DNA from: Chloroflexota bacterium
GTDB taxonomy: Bacteria > Chloroflexota > Anaerolineae > Anaerolineales > Anaerolineaceae
Direction: 5' to 3'
Assembly: GCA_012729755.1 (NCBI GenBank)
Contig: JAAYCN010000067.1
Span: 23,026-87,025, forward strand
Length of the DNA: 64,000 nt
In this document: positions 54,182-62,679 of the stretch, one piece after another
Numbering within the stretch: the stretch's first letter is position 1
How the letters are laid out: every line of letters starts with the position of its first letter
Notes under the pieces: model-generated
What the model saw: the letters and a program-made list of their open reading frames with translations, nothing else
Database searches by the model: none
What the model was told of the DNA's origin: nothing
Translations under genes and position numbers: made by a program

Positions 54182-55806
54182 TGGGAAACCCGCAGGCATT
54201 GATTGAAAAAGTGCGCAATCACCTGAAGGTGAAAAATGCGCATTTAATGGCGGGCAGGCACATTCGCAAATTGGCTAAAATGGTGGTCGAGAAAGCGCCT
54301 CCGGCAACAGTGCCGCCGATTGTGTTTTTTAATGCCTCAACCCGCTTAGGTGGGATGAGCTTAAACGCGGGGTTCGCTTTAGTGACTGGGTGGTCACTGC
54401 GCCTGCAAGGTGTGCCGGTGGTTAATTTTGTCTGCGAGCGAGGCATGACACAATGTGTGTTGGGCACAGATCGTGGCGAACCGCCAAAGACACCGCCCTG
54501 CAAAGAATGTGTTGAACAGTCAGATTGGACCTGTTCTTATTCTGATCAGGTGCGCTGCGGGTTCGCTGCGGACGCGCAGTTAGACGAGGCGCTTGAGGGC
54601 CTTAACTTGCAGGATTTATGTAATTTTGTCTGGCAGGATATGCCGCTTGGTGAACTGGTCCTGCCATCGGCACGCTGGATTTTACGGCGCCATCACTTGA
54701 GCGATGATCTGACCACACTGCGCATCCTGAGGGAATACATCCGCTCGGGATGGTCGATCGCCAGACAGTTTGACGCGGTGTTGGAGCGGTTTCACCCGCA
54801 GTCTGTGGTGGTGTTTAACGGGATGCAATACCCGGAAGCTTGCGCGCGCTGGGTGGCGCGCAAACGCGACTTGAAGGCCTATTCGCATGAGGTAGGCCTG
54901 AGACCACTGAGCGCTTTCTTTACTGAAGGCGACGCCACGGCTTATCCGCTGGATCTGCCAGCGGATTTCTCTCTGGATGCGGTGGAGACCGCGCGGCTGG
55001 ATGAGTATCTGGATAAGCGCTTTAAGGGCAACTTCCAGATGGCCGGCGTAAAATTCTGGCCGGAGATGAGCGGGCTCGACCCCGAATTTGTCACGCTCAC
55101 CAAACGTTTTGCGCAGGTGGTTCCGGTGTTTACGAATGTGATTTTCGACACCAGCCAGCCTCATGCCAATACGCTGTTTGAGGATATGTTTGTCTGGCTG
55201 GACGAGGTGTTGGCCTCGGCCAGGCGCCACCGGGAGACACTTTTTGTGATCCGCGCTCACCCGGATGAGACGCGCAAAGGAAAAGCCAGCGAAGAGTCAG
55301 TGGCTAATTGGGCAGCACGGAACAAAATAGAAGCTGAACCGAATATCAAATTTATCTCTTCTGAAGAATACATCAGTTCTTATGATTTGATTCGCATGGC
55401 CAAGCTTGTCCTGGTCTACAATTCGACCATTGGGCTTGAGGCTTCGATCTTGGGCGCGCCTGTTTTGGCGGCTGGCAAGTCGCGCTATTCACCGGCGGAT
55501 GTGGTTTGGCTGCCGGCAAAGCGCGAAGCCTATCTCTTACACCTTGAAGGGATGTTGAGCAACCCTGATATCGAAATCCCTCAACGATTTGCCCGTAACG
55601 CGCGGCGGTTTTTATATTATCAGCTGTTCAGGTCTTCGCTGAGTTTCGCCAAATTCTTAGAAGAGGATGGTGTCTGGCAGGGATATGTGAAGCTTAAAGA
55701 CTTTGACCTGGCGGATCTGTTGCCTGAAAACTCAGCCAGCCTGAGAGTGATTTCGGAGGGGCTGCTGAAAGGCGGCAACTTTATTCTCAAGCGCGGTGAC
55801 GTATGA
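54181..55806 (+). CDS. Capsule-synthesis-type GT-B glycosyltransferase, paralogue of the 39288 product
   Basis: 541 residues. Like the 39288 protein it ends in a capsule-type donor domain: VIRAHPDETRKGKASEES, ISSEEYISSYDLIRMAKLVLVYNSTIGLE (two motifs in sequence) and GAPVLAAGKSRYSP. The N-terminal half has a Cys-rich stretch (PPCKECVEQSDWTCSYSDQVRC in pieces, about 100-125) not seen in the paralogue. Directly after NeuB and before a CMP-sugar synthase, it is a good candidate for transferring the CMP-activated acid. TAATG junction with neuB-type gene. Confidence 0.77.
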   Translation: MGNPQALIEKVRNHLKVKNAHLMAGRHIRKLAKMVVEKAPPATVPPIVFFNASTRLGGMSLNAGFALVTGWSLRLQGVPVVNFVCERGMTQCVLGTDRGEPPKTPPCKECVEQSDWTCSYSDQVRCGFAADAQLDEALEGLNLQDLCNFVWQDMPLGELVLPSARWILRRHHLSDDLTTLRILREYIRSGWSIARQFDAVLERFHPQSVVVFNGMQYPEACARWVARKRDLKAYSHEVGLRPLSAFFTEGDATAYPLDLPADFSLDAVETARLDEYLDKRFKGNFQMAGVKFWPEMSGLDPEFVTLTKRFAQVVPVFTNVIFDTSQPHANTLFEDMFVWLDEVLASARRHRETLFVIRAHPDETRKGKASEESVANWAARNKIEAEPNIKFISSEEYISSYDLIRMAKLVLVYNSTIGLEASILGAPVLAAGKSRYSPADVVWLPAKREAYLLHLEGMLSNPDIEIPQRFARNARRFLYYQLFRSSLSFAKFLEEDGVWQGYVKLKDFDLADLLPENSASLRVISEGLLKGGNFILKRGDV

Positions 55807-56495
55807 GCATAGACCACGTGGTGGCTTTCGTCCCGATGCGACATGTTTCCGTCAGGGTGCCGGGCAAGAATTATCGGCTGATCGCTGGAAAACCGCTTTA
55901 CGCTCACATTCTCGACACGCTGCTTGTGGTTCCTGAGGTGAGTCAAATTGTGGTTGATACCGACTCGCCGGTGATTCTGGAAGGGCTGGAAAAGCATTAC
56001 CCGATGGTTAAAGCCGTGTTGAGGCCTGAACATATGAGGGCTGATACGGTGCCGATGAATGACGTCTTGCTGTACGATACGAGTCTGGTGGAAGCCGACT
56101 GGTACCTCCAGACTCACAGCACCAACCCTTTGCTCAAAGCTGAGACGATCAGTCGCGCGATCCGCGCCCTGGCTGAGGATCATCCCGCTCATGACACCTT
56201 GTTTGGCGTAACACGCCTGCAGACTCGTTTGTGGGATGAGCGTAATCGGCCGATTAACCACAACCCCGCTGAACTGATCCGCACACAGGATCTGCCACCG
56301 GTGTTTGAGGACAACTCCTGTATTTATCTGTTTCAACGGCAGGCATTGATTGAACACGGGACACGCCTTGGCGCGCGGCCGCTGATGTTTGAAATTCCCG
56401 CGGCTGAAGCGGTTGATATTGATGATGAACTTGATTTTACGGTTGCCGGTCTGATGCTCGAGGCACAGAACCAGGCAAAGAAGGATAAAGCATGA
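55803..56495 (+). CDS. Acylneuraminate cytidylyltransferase-like protein
   Basis: 230 residues. VVAFVPMRHVSVRVPGKNYRLIAGKPLY is a modified NeuA start: the family P-x-R-G/x-S-K loop reads PMRHVSVRVPGKN, so the nucleotide loop is longer and lacks GGS. QTHSTNPLLKAETISRAI and VDIDDELDFTVAGLML match the later NeuA motifs. It may activate a different acidic sugar from the enzyme at 52057. ATGA overlaps on both sides. Confidence 0.88.
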   Translation: MSIDHVVAFVPMRHVSVRVPGKNYRLIAGKPLYAHILDTLLVVPEVSQIVVDTDSPVILEGLEKHYPMVKAVLRPEHMRADTVPMNDVLLYDTSLVEADWYLQTHSTNPLLKAETISRAIRALAEDHPAHDTLFGVTRLQTRLWDERNRPINHNPAELIRTQDLPPVFEDNSCIYLFQRQALIEHGTRLGARPLMFEIPAAEAVDIDDELDFTVAGLMLEAQNQAKKDKA

Positions 56496-57469
56496 GTAGT
56501 GTGTTGGTAACCGCTCCTTATATGATCCCGTTCATGGATCGGTTCAGACCCGTCCTGCAGCATTTTGGAGTAAAGACGATTGAACCGGACGTAGAAGAGC
56601 GCATGGAAGCCGAAGACTTGCTGAAATATGCGGGACAGTTTGACGGTACGATTTGTGGGGATGATCGTTATACGCGCGAGGTGGTGGCGGCTTGTGTGCC
56701 GCGCCTCAAGGTGATCTCAAAGTGGGGAACCGGTATTGACTCAATTGACCAGGAAGCTTGCCGCGAGTATGGGGTCAGCGTAAGGAACACTCCCAACGCA
56801 TTCACGGTGCCGGTCGCCGAAAGTGTGTTGGCTTATATGCTGGCTTTCGCCAGGCGCCAGCCCTGGATGGATCGGGAAATGAAGGCGGGTTTATGGAAAA
56901 AGTTGCCCGGGCACACATTGAGTGAATCGACGCTGGGGGTGATCGGCGTGGGCAATATTGGCAAAGCGGTGCTGCGCCGCGCCAGGGTGTTTGGCATGAA
57001 GCTTCTCGGCAATGATATCGTTGAGATCGCCCCGGATTTTGTAGTAGAGAACAATGTTGAGATGACCAGCCTGAAAAACCTGATCGAACGCGCTGATTAC
57101 ATCAGCGTCAATTGTTCGCTCAACGCAGGCTCACGTCACCTGATTAACGCTGAAACCCTCTCGGGGGCTAAAGCGAACGCGGTGCTGATTAATACTTCGC
57201 GCGGGCCGGTAGTCAAGGAGGCAGATCTGGTGAAAGCGCTCGAGCAAGGCCATCTTAGAGGCGCGGCTCTGGATGTGTTTGAGGATGAGCCTTTGCCGTT
57301 GGACAGCCCGCTGCGGCAGATGGATAACGTCATGCTTGCCCCGCACAATACCAATTCAAGCCCAACCGCCTGGGAACGTATTCATTGGAACACCCTGCGC
57401 AACCTGTTGGTTGGTCTGGATATTCCGGTGGGCGACATTGAAAGCCTGAAGGCTCTGGAAGTGAAATAA
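56492..57469 (+). CDS. D-isomer-specific 2-hydroxyacid dehydrogenase (phosphoglycerate dehydrogenase-like)
   Basis: 325 residues. LKVISKWGTGIDSIDQEACREYG, TPNAFTVPVAESVLAYMLAFAR, the NAD site GVIGVGNIGKAVLRRARVFGM, the catalytic Arg in INTSRGPVVKEADL, Glu in DVFEDEPLPLDSPL and His in MLAPHNTNSSP. It lacks the ACT regulatory domain of SerA. In a glycan locus it probably oxidises or reduces a sugar acid rather than making serine. Confidence 0.9.
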   Translation: MSSVLVTAPYMIPFMDRFRPVLQHFGVKTIEPDVEERMEAEDLLKYAGQFDGTICGDDRYTREVVAACVPRLKVISKWGTGIDSIDQEACREYGVSVRNTPNAFTVPVAESVLAYMLAFARRQPWMDREMKAGLWKKLPGHTLSESTLGVIGVGNIGKAVLRRARVFGMKLLGNDIVEIAPDFVVENNVEMTSLKNLIERADYISVNCSLNAGSRHLINAETLSGAKANAVLINTSRGPVVKEADLVKALEQGHLRGAALDVFEDEPLPLDSPLRQMDNVMLAPHNTNSSPTAWERIHWNTLRNLLVGLDIPVGDIESLKALEVK

Positions 57470-57480
57470 GCGGAGGATCA

Positions 57481-58248
57481 ATGACCGAAAACAAAGAAAA
57501 AACTGTGTTAATCACCGGCGCCGCCGGAGGGGTGGGGCGGGCGACAGTCAAACTCTTCAACGATAAGGGCTGGCGGGTGATTGGCGTTGACCGTAAAGAA
57601 ATCTATGAGGGTTTCCCGTCAGATGGGTTTTATATCCAGGCGGATATCTCAAGCGCTGCCAACCTTGAAACCATTTTTGACCGCGCTTCGGCCTATACCC
57701 AGTCGCTCGACGCGGTGGTAAATAACGCCGGATATCAGATCAGCAAACCGCTGATCGAAACGACCGCTGAGGAATGGGATCAGGTGATGGCTTCAAACCT
57801 GCGCGCGGCGTTTTTAGGAGTGAAACTGGGCTATCGGCTGCTCAAAGCTGAGGGCGGCGGGGCGATTATCAATGTGTCAAGCGTTCATGCGGTGGCCACC
57901 TCGGCCAATATCGCGGCGTACGCGGCTTCAAAGGGGGGGCTTTTAGCGCTGACCCGCGCGATGGCGATCGAGTTCGCGCCGGATAGCATTCGAGTGAACG
58001 CGGTGCTGCCGGGGGCGGTGGATACACCCATGCTGCGGGCTGGCTTCAGACGAGGCAGGCCCGGAGAGCTGCCTGAGGAAGAGCAAATGGCAGCGCTGGC
58101 GGCTAAAACAGTGAATGGACGGGTCGGCAAGCCAGCTGAAATCGCTTCTGTGATTTATTTTTTAGCGGATAGCGAACAGTCGAGCTTTATGACCGGTCAG
58201 GCGATTGTCGTAGACGGTGGGGCGACCTGCCGACTTTCAACGGAGTAA
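57481..58248 (+). CDS. SDR family oxidoreductase (FabG-like)
   Basis: 255 residues. VLITGAAGGVGRATVKLF, VNNAGYQISKPL, INVSSVHAVATSANIAAYAASKGGLLAL with Ser and Tyr-x3-Lys, and AVLPGAVDTPML. A classical SDR, likely acting on a sugar or sugar acid together with the dehydrogenase upstream. GCGGAGGATCA gives a strong ribosome site. Confidence 0.92.
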   Translation: MTENKEKTVLITGAAGGVGRATVKLFNDKGWRVIGVDRKEIYEGFPSDGFYIQADISSAANLETIFDRASAYTQSLDAVVNNAGYQISKPLIETTAEEWDQVMASNLRAAFLGVKLGYRLLKAEGGGAIINVSSVHAVATSANIAAYAASKGGLLALTRAMAIEFAPDSIRVNAVLPGAVDTPMLRAGFRRGRPGELPEEEQMAALAAKTVNGRVGKPAEIASVIYFLADSEQSSFMTGQAIVVDGGATCRLSTE

Positions 58249-58249
58249 G

Positions 58250-59056
58250 ATGACAAAGACTACCTCAAGACCAGAGATTTCAGCGTTCGGCAAGTTCGTG
58301 CGGCGGGTTTATGATGGCATCAGGCGGTTGCCAGACCTGCCAGGCGCATATCTTCATCCATGGCGGCGTGAGTCAATGAGAAAGCTGGCAGCGCTTAAGA
58401 ACAGTCATCAGGGCGAGCGCTGTTTTATCATCGGAAATGGTCCTTCACTGAAAGTGACCGATTTGAGCAAGCTCAAGAATGAATTCTCGATCGGTTCCAA
58501 CCGCATTTTTCTGGCGGAGGAAGAGCTGGGCTTTAAACCCTCGGTATTGCTGTCAGTGAATGACCTGGTGGTGCAGCAGAGCGTGGAGGAGCTGAGCGCA
58601 CTGCGGATGCCCAAGTTTTTCAGCTGGCGGGCGCGAAGGTGGATCACGCCGGACGCGTTGACTCACTTTTTGTACACGACTTATACCACCCCGGCTTTCG
58701 CCAAAGACGTGCGGGGGCGCATCTGGGAAGGTGGCACAGTGACGAATGTGGCGCTGCAGCTGGCATACCACTTTGGCTTTAAACAGATCATCCTGATTGG
58801 GGTGGATCACAACTACGTAGATAAGGGCAAACCTAACTCGACAGTTGAATCAAAAGGCGATGACCCCAACCATTTTTCGGCGAAATATTTCGGCAAGGGC
58901 TTTCAATGGCAGCTGCCAGACCTCGAAGCCTGGGAAGACGGCTATCGCATGGTGCGGCGGGCTTATGAGGCGGACGGACGCGAAGTGTTGGACGCGACGA
59001 TTGGCGGTAAACTGACGGTTTTTAAGAAGGTTGATTTTAACAGCCTGTTTGATTAA
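58250..59056 (+). CDS. DUF115/MptE-like protein, candidate GT42-type sialyltransferase
   Basis: 268 residues from the ATG at 58250 (GGAG upstream; the frame back to 58217 overlaps the SDR gene). After a basic N-terminus, CFIIGNGPSLKVTDLSKL matches both the MptE-like (DUF115) start and the CMP-binding GNGPSLK motif of Campylobacter CstI/CstII sialyltransferases. GGTVTNVALQLAYHFGFKQIILIGVDHNY matches the second conserved block of that fold (SGVxMxxxAxxxGYKxIYLxGIDF, written here as pattern). It is the last gene of a cluster with several CMP-nonulosonate genes. Sialyltransferase activity is inferred; a general DUF115 role is the fallback. Confidence 0.75.
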   Translation: MTKTTSRPEISAFGKFVRRVYDGIRRLPDLPGAYLHPWRRESMRKLAALKNSHQGERCFIIGNGPSLKVTDLSKLKNEFSIGSNRIFLAEEELGFKPSVLLSVNDLVVQQSVEELSALRMPKFFSWRARRWITPDALTHFLYTTYTTPAFAKDVRGRIWEGGTVTNVALQLAYHFGFKQIILIGVDHNYVDKGKPNSTVESKGDDPNHFSAKYFGKGFQWQLPDLEAWEDGYRMVRRAYEADGREVLDATIGGKLTVFKKVDFNSLFD

Positions 59057-59146
59057 CCAGAGCCGCATATAAAATCGCGCACGGGAAAATGAGTAAGTTT
59101 ATACTTTATTCACTTTCCTTTGATGGAAATAATATGCGTAACGGAC

Positions 59147-59169
59147 AAAAATGCGGAATCCGCATTTTT
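59147..59169. terminator. Strong bidirectional terminator at the end of the glycan operon
   Basis: AAAAATGCGG (59147-59156) and CCGCATTTTT (59160-59169) form a perfect 10-bp stem with a 3-base loop; each arm provides the T run for one direction. It separates the convergent glycan operon and ABC module. Confidence 0.88.
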
Positions 59170-59214
59170 GTATCACTGGCACGGGAAAACTCCTCTAATC
59201 TCTGATAATTTGCC

Positions 59215-60030
59215 TTAATCCTGCGCGGCACTCAGATCCTGACGGCGGCTGATGTGAGCGCCGATCAGGTAAAGAACGATGATCAGGATACCCCAGTAAG
59301 CAAAAGACTGATTGGTTGGAACAGTTCTCACCGGCATGACGTTGATGTATGAGAGATGCCATCCCGGGAGCCACTTGGCCCAAGCGGGAAGTCCGCTGAG
59401 CATAAACCCTACCATTGATCCAAACAAAACGATGATTCCAGTCAGAAGTCCGTAATAGTATTTTCCGGTGAGCTGATTGACAACCATCATGAGCAAACCA
59501 AAAGTGACAAAACCCATGAACATCAGCCCGGCGTTTTTCAGCAAATAAAGCGCCGGCGAGACGCTTGGATTTCGTGAGAAATCCAGGTTGACGGACATGG
59601 GGTTCTGCTGAGCCTGCGGAGAGAAGCCGGGCTCAACCGGCAGGGTTAACGCCGCGGCGCCGCCAACCAGGAGGTGTAAGACGAGCAAATAAATCGCGGC
59701 TAACAGAGCGAGCGTCCACAGCTTGCCGAGCCACCATTTTGTTCGTGATCTCAGGCGCAGGACGACGAGCTGGCCATTGTTTGACTCAGGGAGAAGGTCA
59801 GAGACGAGATAAACAAACAAAAGAGCCGTGCCGAAATACAGGTATTGGAAATTGCCGGTGACTATTAACAGCATATCCCACCAGTTAACCAGCGAACCGT
59901 TGGCGAGTAAATGTTGAAGGTAATTATGGGCACGGTAGATCAGAAAGAAGAACAATGGGATAGGCAGCAGCCAGCGCCAGCGTAACAGCTGAGATCTCAG
60001 TTGATAGCTTACAAAAGACAGGAATCGCAT
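59215..60030 (-). CDS. ABC-2-like membrane protein, second permease of ABC module 1
   Basis: 271 residues with about six membrane helices (first at 19-35, last near 245-262, LIIVLYLIGAH). Highly hydrophobic and without enzyme motifs; YLVSDLLPESNNGQLVVLRLRSRTKWWLGKL parallels the same topological point in the next permease. It is the last gene of the operon that starts at 61938, and is likely part of the exporter channel. Specificity cannot be read. Confidence 0.75.
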   Translation of the reverse strand: MRFLSFVSYQLRSQLLRWRWLLPIPLFFFLIYRAHNYLQHLLANGSLVNWWDMLLIVTGNFQYLYFGTALLFVYLVSDLLPESNNGQLVVLRLRSRTKWWLGKLWTLALLAAIYLLVLHLLVGGAAALTLPVEPGFSPQAQQNPMSVNLDFSRNPSVSPALYLLKNAGLMFMGFVTFGLLMMVVNQLTGKYYYGLLTGIIVLFGSMVGFMLSGLPAWAKWLPGWHLSYINVMPVRTVPTNQSFAYWGILIIVLYLIGAHISRRQDLSAAQD

Positions 60031-60051
60031 CAGCTCCTCAAAATTTGGTTA

Positions 60052-60861
60052 TTAAAGGTTGCGGCGCATTCTTTTCGTGCCAATCCAGAAGGTCAGAGTC
60101 GCCAGACCACCGATAACAAGATACTGTAGCAACTGGTGCGAGAAGGTATATTCGCCGATGGCAGGGATGGCATCTTGAGGAAAAAGCCCAAGGAGGAGGT
60201 CAAAGAATTGTGGAATATGAACGGTGCGCTGAACTAAAAACGCCAAGAGTTGGCTGAGAACCAGAGGAAAGGCCAGAGCGACATAGCGATTATGAATGAT
60301 CGTTGAGATGGCCAGCCCGACCAGCGCCATGCACGCTCCGAAACAGCCGGCTGAGCCCAACTGAAACAGGAAGTAAGCGATTGGGCTGCTGTTCAAGATC
60401 GCGCCGAAAGGCCCATTCGGGGCGGAAACTGTGTTTGGAGAGAGAGAATGCCAGGCGCTCCCAGCCCAATCAAAAGGACGTGTGAAGCCACCCGCAAAAA
60501 TGACCAGCTCAATCAACACTAATGCGAGACCGCCTGAAACCGCGACAGCCAGTATTTTGGCGGTGAGATAGCTGCGATAACGTGTACGCTGCACGATGAA
60601 GCGCTGAAAGCCCTGACTCCAATCAGACAGAAACGAATCCGCGAAGGGAAGGGCGGCAAATAACGGAGCGAATAACTTGAACTCTGAAAAGTTGATGTTA
60701 AGCAGGTACCAGCCAACAGGGTGAAGGGTGGGCCTCTGGCCAAAAGCAAAGGGATTGCGATAAGCGCCGACAATGAAAAGAATGACCGCGAAGATAACCG
60801 CTAACAAAAAGCGCGAGTTGCGAAAAGCGAGCGACAGCTCAACTGAGATTATTCTCTTCAC
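60052..60861 (-). CDS. ABC-2-like membrane protein, first permease of ABC module 1
   Basis: 269 residues with about six membrane helices. The segment FADSFLSDWSQGFQRFIVQRTRYRSYLTAKILAV has a close counterpart in the permease at 63361 (YADSLLSDIQSRAIDF, then YLRSKLLAIALSGG), so the two are paralogues. The start overlaps the regulator gene by four bases. Function inferred from linkage with the ATPase at 61249. Confidence 0.78.
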   Translation of the reverse strand: MKRIISVELSLAFRNSRFLLAVIFAVILFIVGAYRNPFAFGQRPTLHPVGWYLLNINFSEFKLFAPLFAALPFADSFLSDWSQGFQRFIVQRTRYRSYLTAKILAVAVSGGLALVLIELVIFAGGFTRPFDWAGSAWHSLSPNTVSAPNGPFGAILNSSPIAYFLFQLGSAGCFGACMALVGLAISTIIHNRYVALAFPLVLSQLLAFLVQRTVHIPQFFDLLLGLFPQDAIPAIGEYTFSHQLLQYLVIGGLATLTFWIGTKRMRRNL

Positions 60862-61259
60862 AATAAACTCTCCTGGTTAAGCAGACGCTCCTGTATCTTG
60901 GCGCGAAAATACGCTTCAAATGATTGGAAGATCTCATCAGGAGAATAGCCTAGCAATTGCATCTCGGCAAAAAACTTATTAAGAAGCTCTTCTTTCATTG
61001 ATTCGTGGCATTTGAGAAGGGCAGATTTATCCTGGGTGATAAAAGTTCCCTCTCCCCGGCGGGTTTCAACGAGACCGAGCCTGCCCATTTCCATGTAGAC
61101 ACGCGCGATGGTGTTGTGATTGACACCATACTCCAAACCCGCGTCAACCCAGGAAGGCAGTTTATCCCCGGGTTTGAATTCGCCGCGCAGGATCCTGGTG
61201 ATCATGTTCTGCATGATCTGCAGATAGATGGGCTGTTTAGTGTCGTATTCAATTTTCAT
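60858..61259 (-). CDS. GntR family regulator, YtrA type
   Basis: 133 residues. IYLQIMQNMITRILRGEFKPGDKLPSW, NHNTIARVYMEMGRLGLVETRRGEGTFIT is the N-terminal GntR winged helix with the usual glycine turn. The C-terminal part (about 75-133) is only a short helical dimerisation region, as in the YtrA subfamily that controls ABC transporter operons in response to wall stress. It lies between ATPase and permease genes, overlapping both, and probably binds the dyads at 62001 and 62609. Confidence 0.9.
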   Translation of the reverse strand: MKIEYDTKQPIYLQIMQNMITRILRGEFKPGDKLPSWVDAGLEYGVNHNTIARVYMEMGRLGLVETRRGEGTFITQDKSALLKCHESMKEELLNKFFAEMQLLGYSPDEIFQSFEAYFRAKIQERLLNQESLL

Positions 61260-61938
61260 ATGCCGCCCTTTCGTCCTGATCGACCAGCATTTCAGTCCAC
61301 AGCGTCAGTTTGCCTGATTTCATAAGATAAACCCGATCGCAGAGAAGCTTGATCTCATTTTGATTGTGACTGGTAAACAGGATGGTTTTGCCCATCTGCT
61401 TCAGTTGGATCAGGTAGTCGTAGATTTCGCGCTGTCCGTCAAAATCGAGGCCGGCGGTTGGCTCGTCCAAAATGAGCAGCTTGGGGTCTTCCATGATGGC
61501 TTGCGCGATGCCGAGGCGCTGGCGCATGCCCACCGAAAATGCCTTGACAGGCATTTTATCCTCAGGATCGAGCCCGACAAAGCGAAGCGCCTCGCTGACC
61601 CGCTGGGGAGAAGCAGCCCCGCTGATTTTGGCCAGAAGCATTAAGTTGAACAGAGCGTTTTCGTTGAGCAGAAAACCGGCCTGGTCAATTAAAGCGCCGG
61701 TGTCAGGCGCGAATTCAACTTCCTTGCCGATGCGCCTGCCGAAGACCTTTATTTCACCCGAATCAGGGAGCATCAGGCCGATAAGGTTTCTCAAAAAGAC
61801 GCTCTTGCCCGAACCATTGGAGCCGCAGATGGCATAGATCATGCCTTGAGGCAGGTCAAAATCCACACCATCGAGAACCAGCTTCCCGCCGAAGCTTTTA
61901 CGGACGTTTTTTGCTTCAACAATCAGATTTGAAGTCAT
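61249..61938 (-). CDS. ABC transporter ATPase of module 1
   Basis: 229 residues. Walker A CGSNGSGKSVFLRNLIG, signature FSVGMRQRLGIAQAIM, Walker B LLILDEPTAGLDF and switch His in FTSHNQNE. The sequence type is the CcmA/drug-and-lantibiotic exporter group. It is 1st in the operon with a near-perfect promoter. The product is closely related to the ATPase at 62680. It overlaps the regulator gene by 11 bases. Confidence 0.93.
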   Translation of the reverse strand: MTSNLIVEAKNVRKSFGGKLVLDGVDFDLPQGMIYAICGSNGSGKSVFLRNLIGLMLPDSGEIKVFGRRIGKEVEFAPDTGALIDQAGFLLNENALFNLMLLAKISGAASPQRVSEALRFVGLDPEDKMPVKAFSVGMRQRLGIAQAIMEDPKLLILDEPTAGLDFDGQREIYDYLIQLKQMGKTILFTSHNQNEIKLLCDRVYLMKSGKLTLWTEMLVDQDERAAYEN

Positions 61939-62000
61939 GAATTCCCTCTCGGAACGTTGTCATTAAAACGAAATTTTTGCATGACCGCGCAAAATCACTT

Positions 62001-62018
62001 CAGCGCCCTAGGTAACTG
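62001..62018. promoter_or_regulatory. 18-bp dyad, likely operator of ABC module 1
   Basis: Read on the minus strand it is CAGTTACCTAGGGCGCTG, a dyad around CCTAGG with CAG and CTG ends. It lies at +2 to +19 relative to the inferred start. The same element is found at 62609-62626 at the same distance from its promoter. Confidence 0.6.
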
Positions 62019-62026
62019 TATCGCTT

Positions 62027-62055
62027 ATGATAATATGGGAGTGAAGGTGTGTCAA
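62027..62055 (-). promoter_or_regulatory. Sigma70 promoter of ABC module 1
   Basis: On the minus strand TTGACA (62055-62050) and TATCAT (62032-62027) are 17 bases apart. The leader to the ATG at 61938 is about 80 bases. Confidence 0.8.
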
Positions 62056-62571
62056 CATTTGTCTTTTAACGCTTTTAACGCAGTGTCTTTTAACGCAGCA
62101 GGGCCATCTTGCTTTTAAGATAAGATGTTCTGTTTCTTATGGAATGTCCATCGGCGTTGGCTGATTGACTTCACGCAGGTTGGGTGGAGCGACGACATAC
62201 TTCATGCTGGCGCTATCTGTTGGAGCGGAACCCAACCCATCTGCTTGTTGACATAGACCTTAGCAGACGCATCGAACCACCCTCCTAGTCTCGTTGGGCT
62301 TGCGTCTAATCAGCCCACATATAACATATCGGGTTCCACTCGATCCATCTGACTGTTCTCCTGTAGGGTTGGGTGTCACACCCAACCGCCCGTTCGTTGT
62401 GCCATTCCCTTGGAGACGGATAGGCATAGCGCTCTGGGGTATTGCAAAATGACTACTGAAATCCTACCCCCTGAATAAATGGAATTTATTATCGGTTAAA
62501 TCAAAAAAACGCATTTTGTTTCGTGAAGGCACTTATTTAGATGCGTTTGCCTGCCATAATTCCGGGCGCAT
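62056..62571. other. Gene-free spacer between the two ABC modules
   Basis: No coding frame with support. Near 62056-62100 the string GTCTTTTAACGC is repeated with TTTTAACGCAG. A perfect 9-bp hairpin, GGTTGGGTG/CACCCAACC, is at 62367-62387, and GGTTGGGT (about 62179) with ACCCAACC (about 62231) forms a looser pair; both share the same arm sequence. These look like remnants of a small repeat or mobile element, not identifiable further. Confidence 0.45.
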
Positions 62572-62600
62572 TTGACAAATTTTCGCACCCATATTAGCAT
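62572..62600 (+). promoter_or_regulatory. Sigma70 promoter of ABC module 2
   Basis: TTGACA (62572-62577) and TAGCAT (62595-62600) with a 17-base spacer. The region from the -10 on (CCATATTAGCATAAG) is nearly identical to that of module 1 (CCATATTATCATAAG). Confidence 0.78.
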
Positions 62601-62608
62601 AAGTGGAA

Positions 62609-62626
62609 TAGCAACCTAGGGCACTG
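62609..62626. promoter_or_regulatory. 18-bp dyad, likely operator of ABC module 2
   Basis: TAGCAACCTAGGGCACTG shares the CCTAGG centre and flanks with the dyad at 62001-62018, at the same distance (9-10 bases) downstream of the -10. Confidence 0.6.
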
Positions 62627-62679
62627 GCGTAATTATACACAAAAATGTATGCGGCCAACAAAACTTCGAAAGGAAAACC

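Noticed and set aside
55620..56357. Minus-strand open frame of 245 codons
   Set aside because: Lies across the glycosyltransferase and cytidylyltransferase genes, which carry family motifs; no ribosome site.
62056..62571. Insertion sequence between the ABC modules
   Set aside because: Inverted GGTTGGGT/ACCCAACC arms exist, but there is no transposase remnant or target duplication that I can identify.
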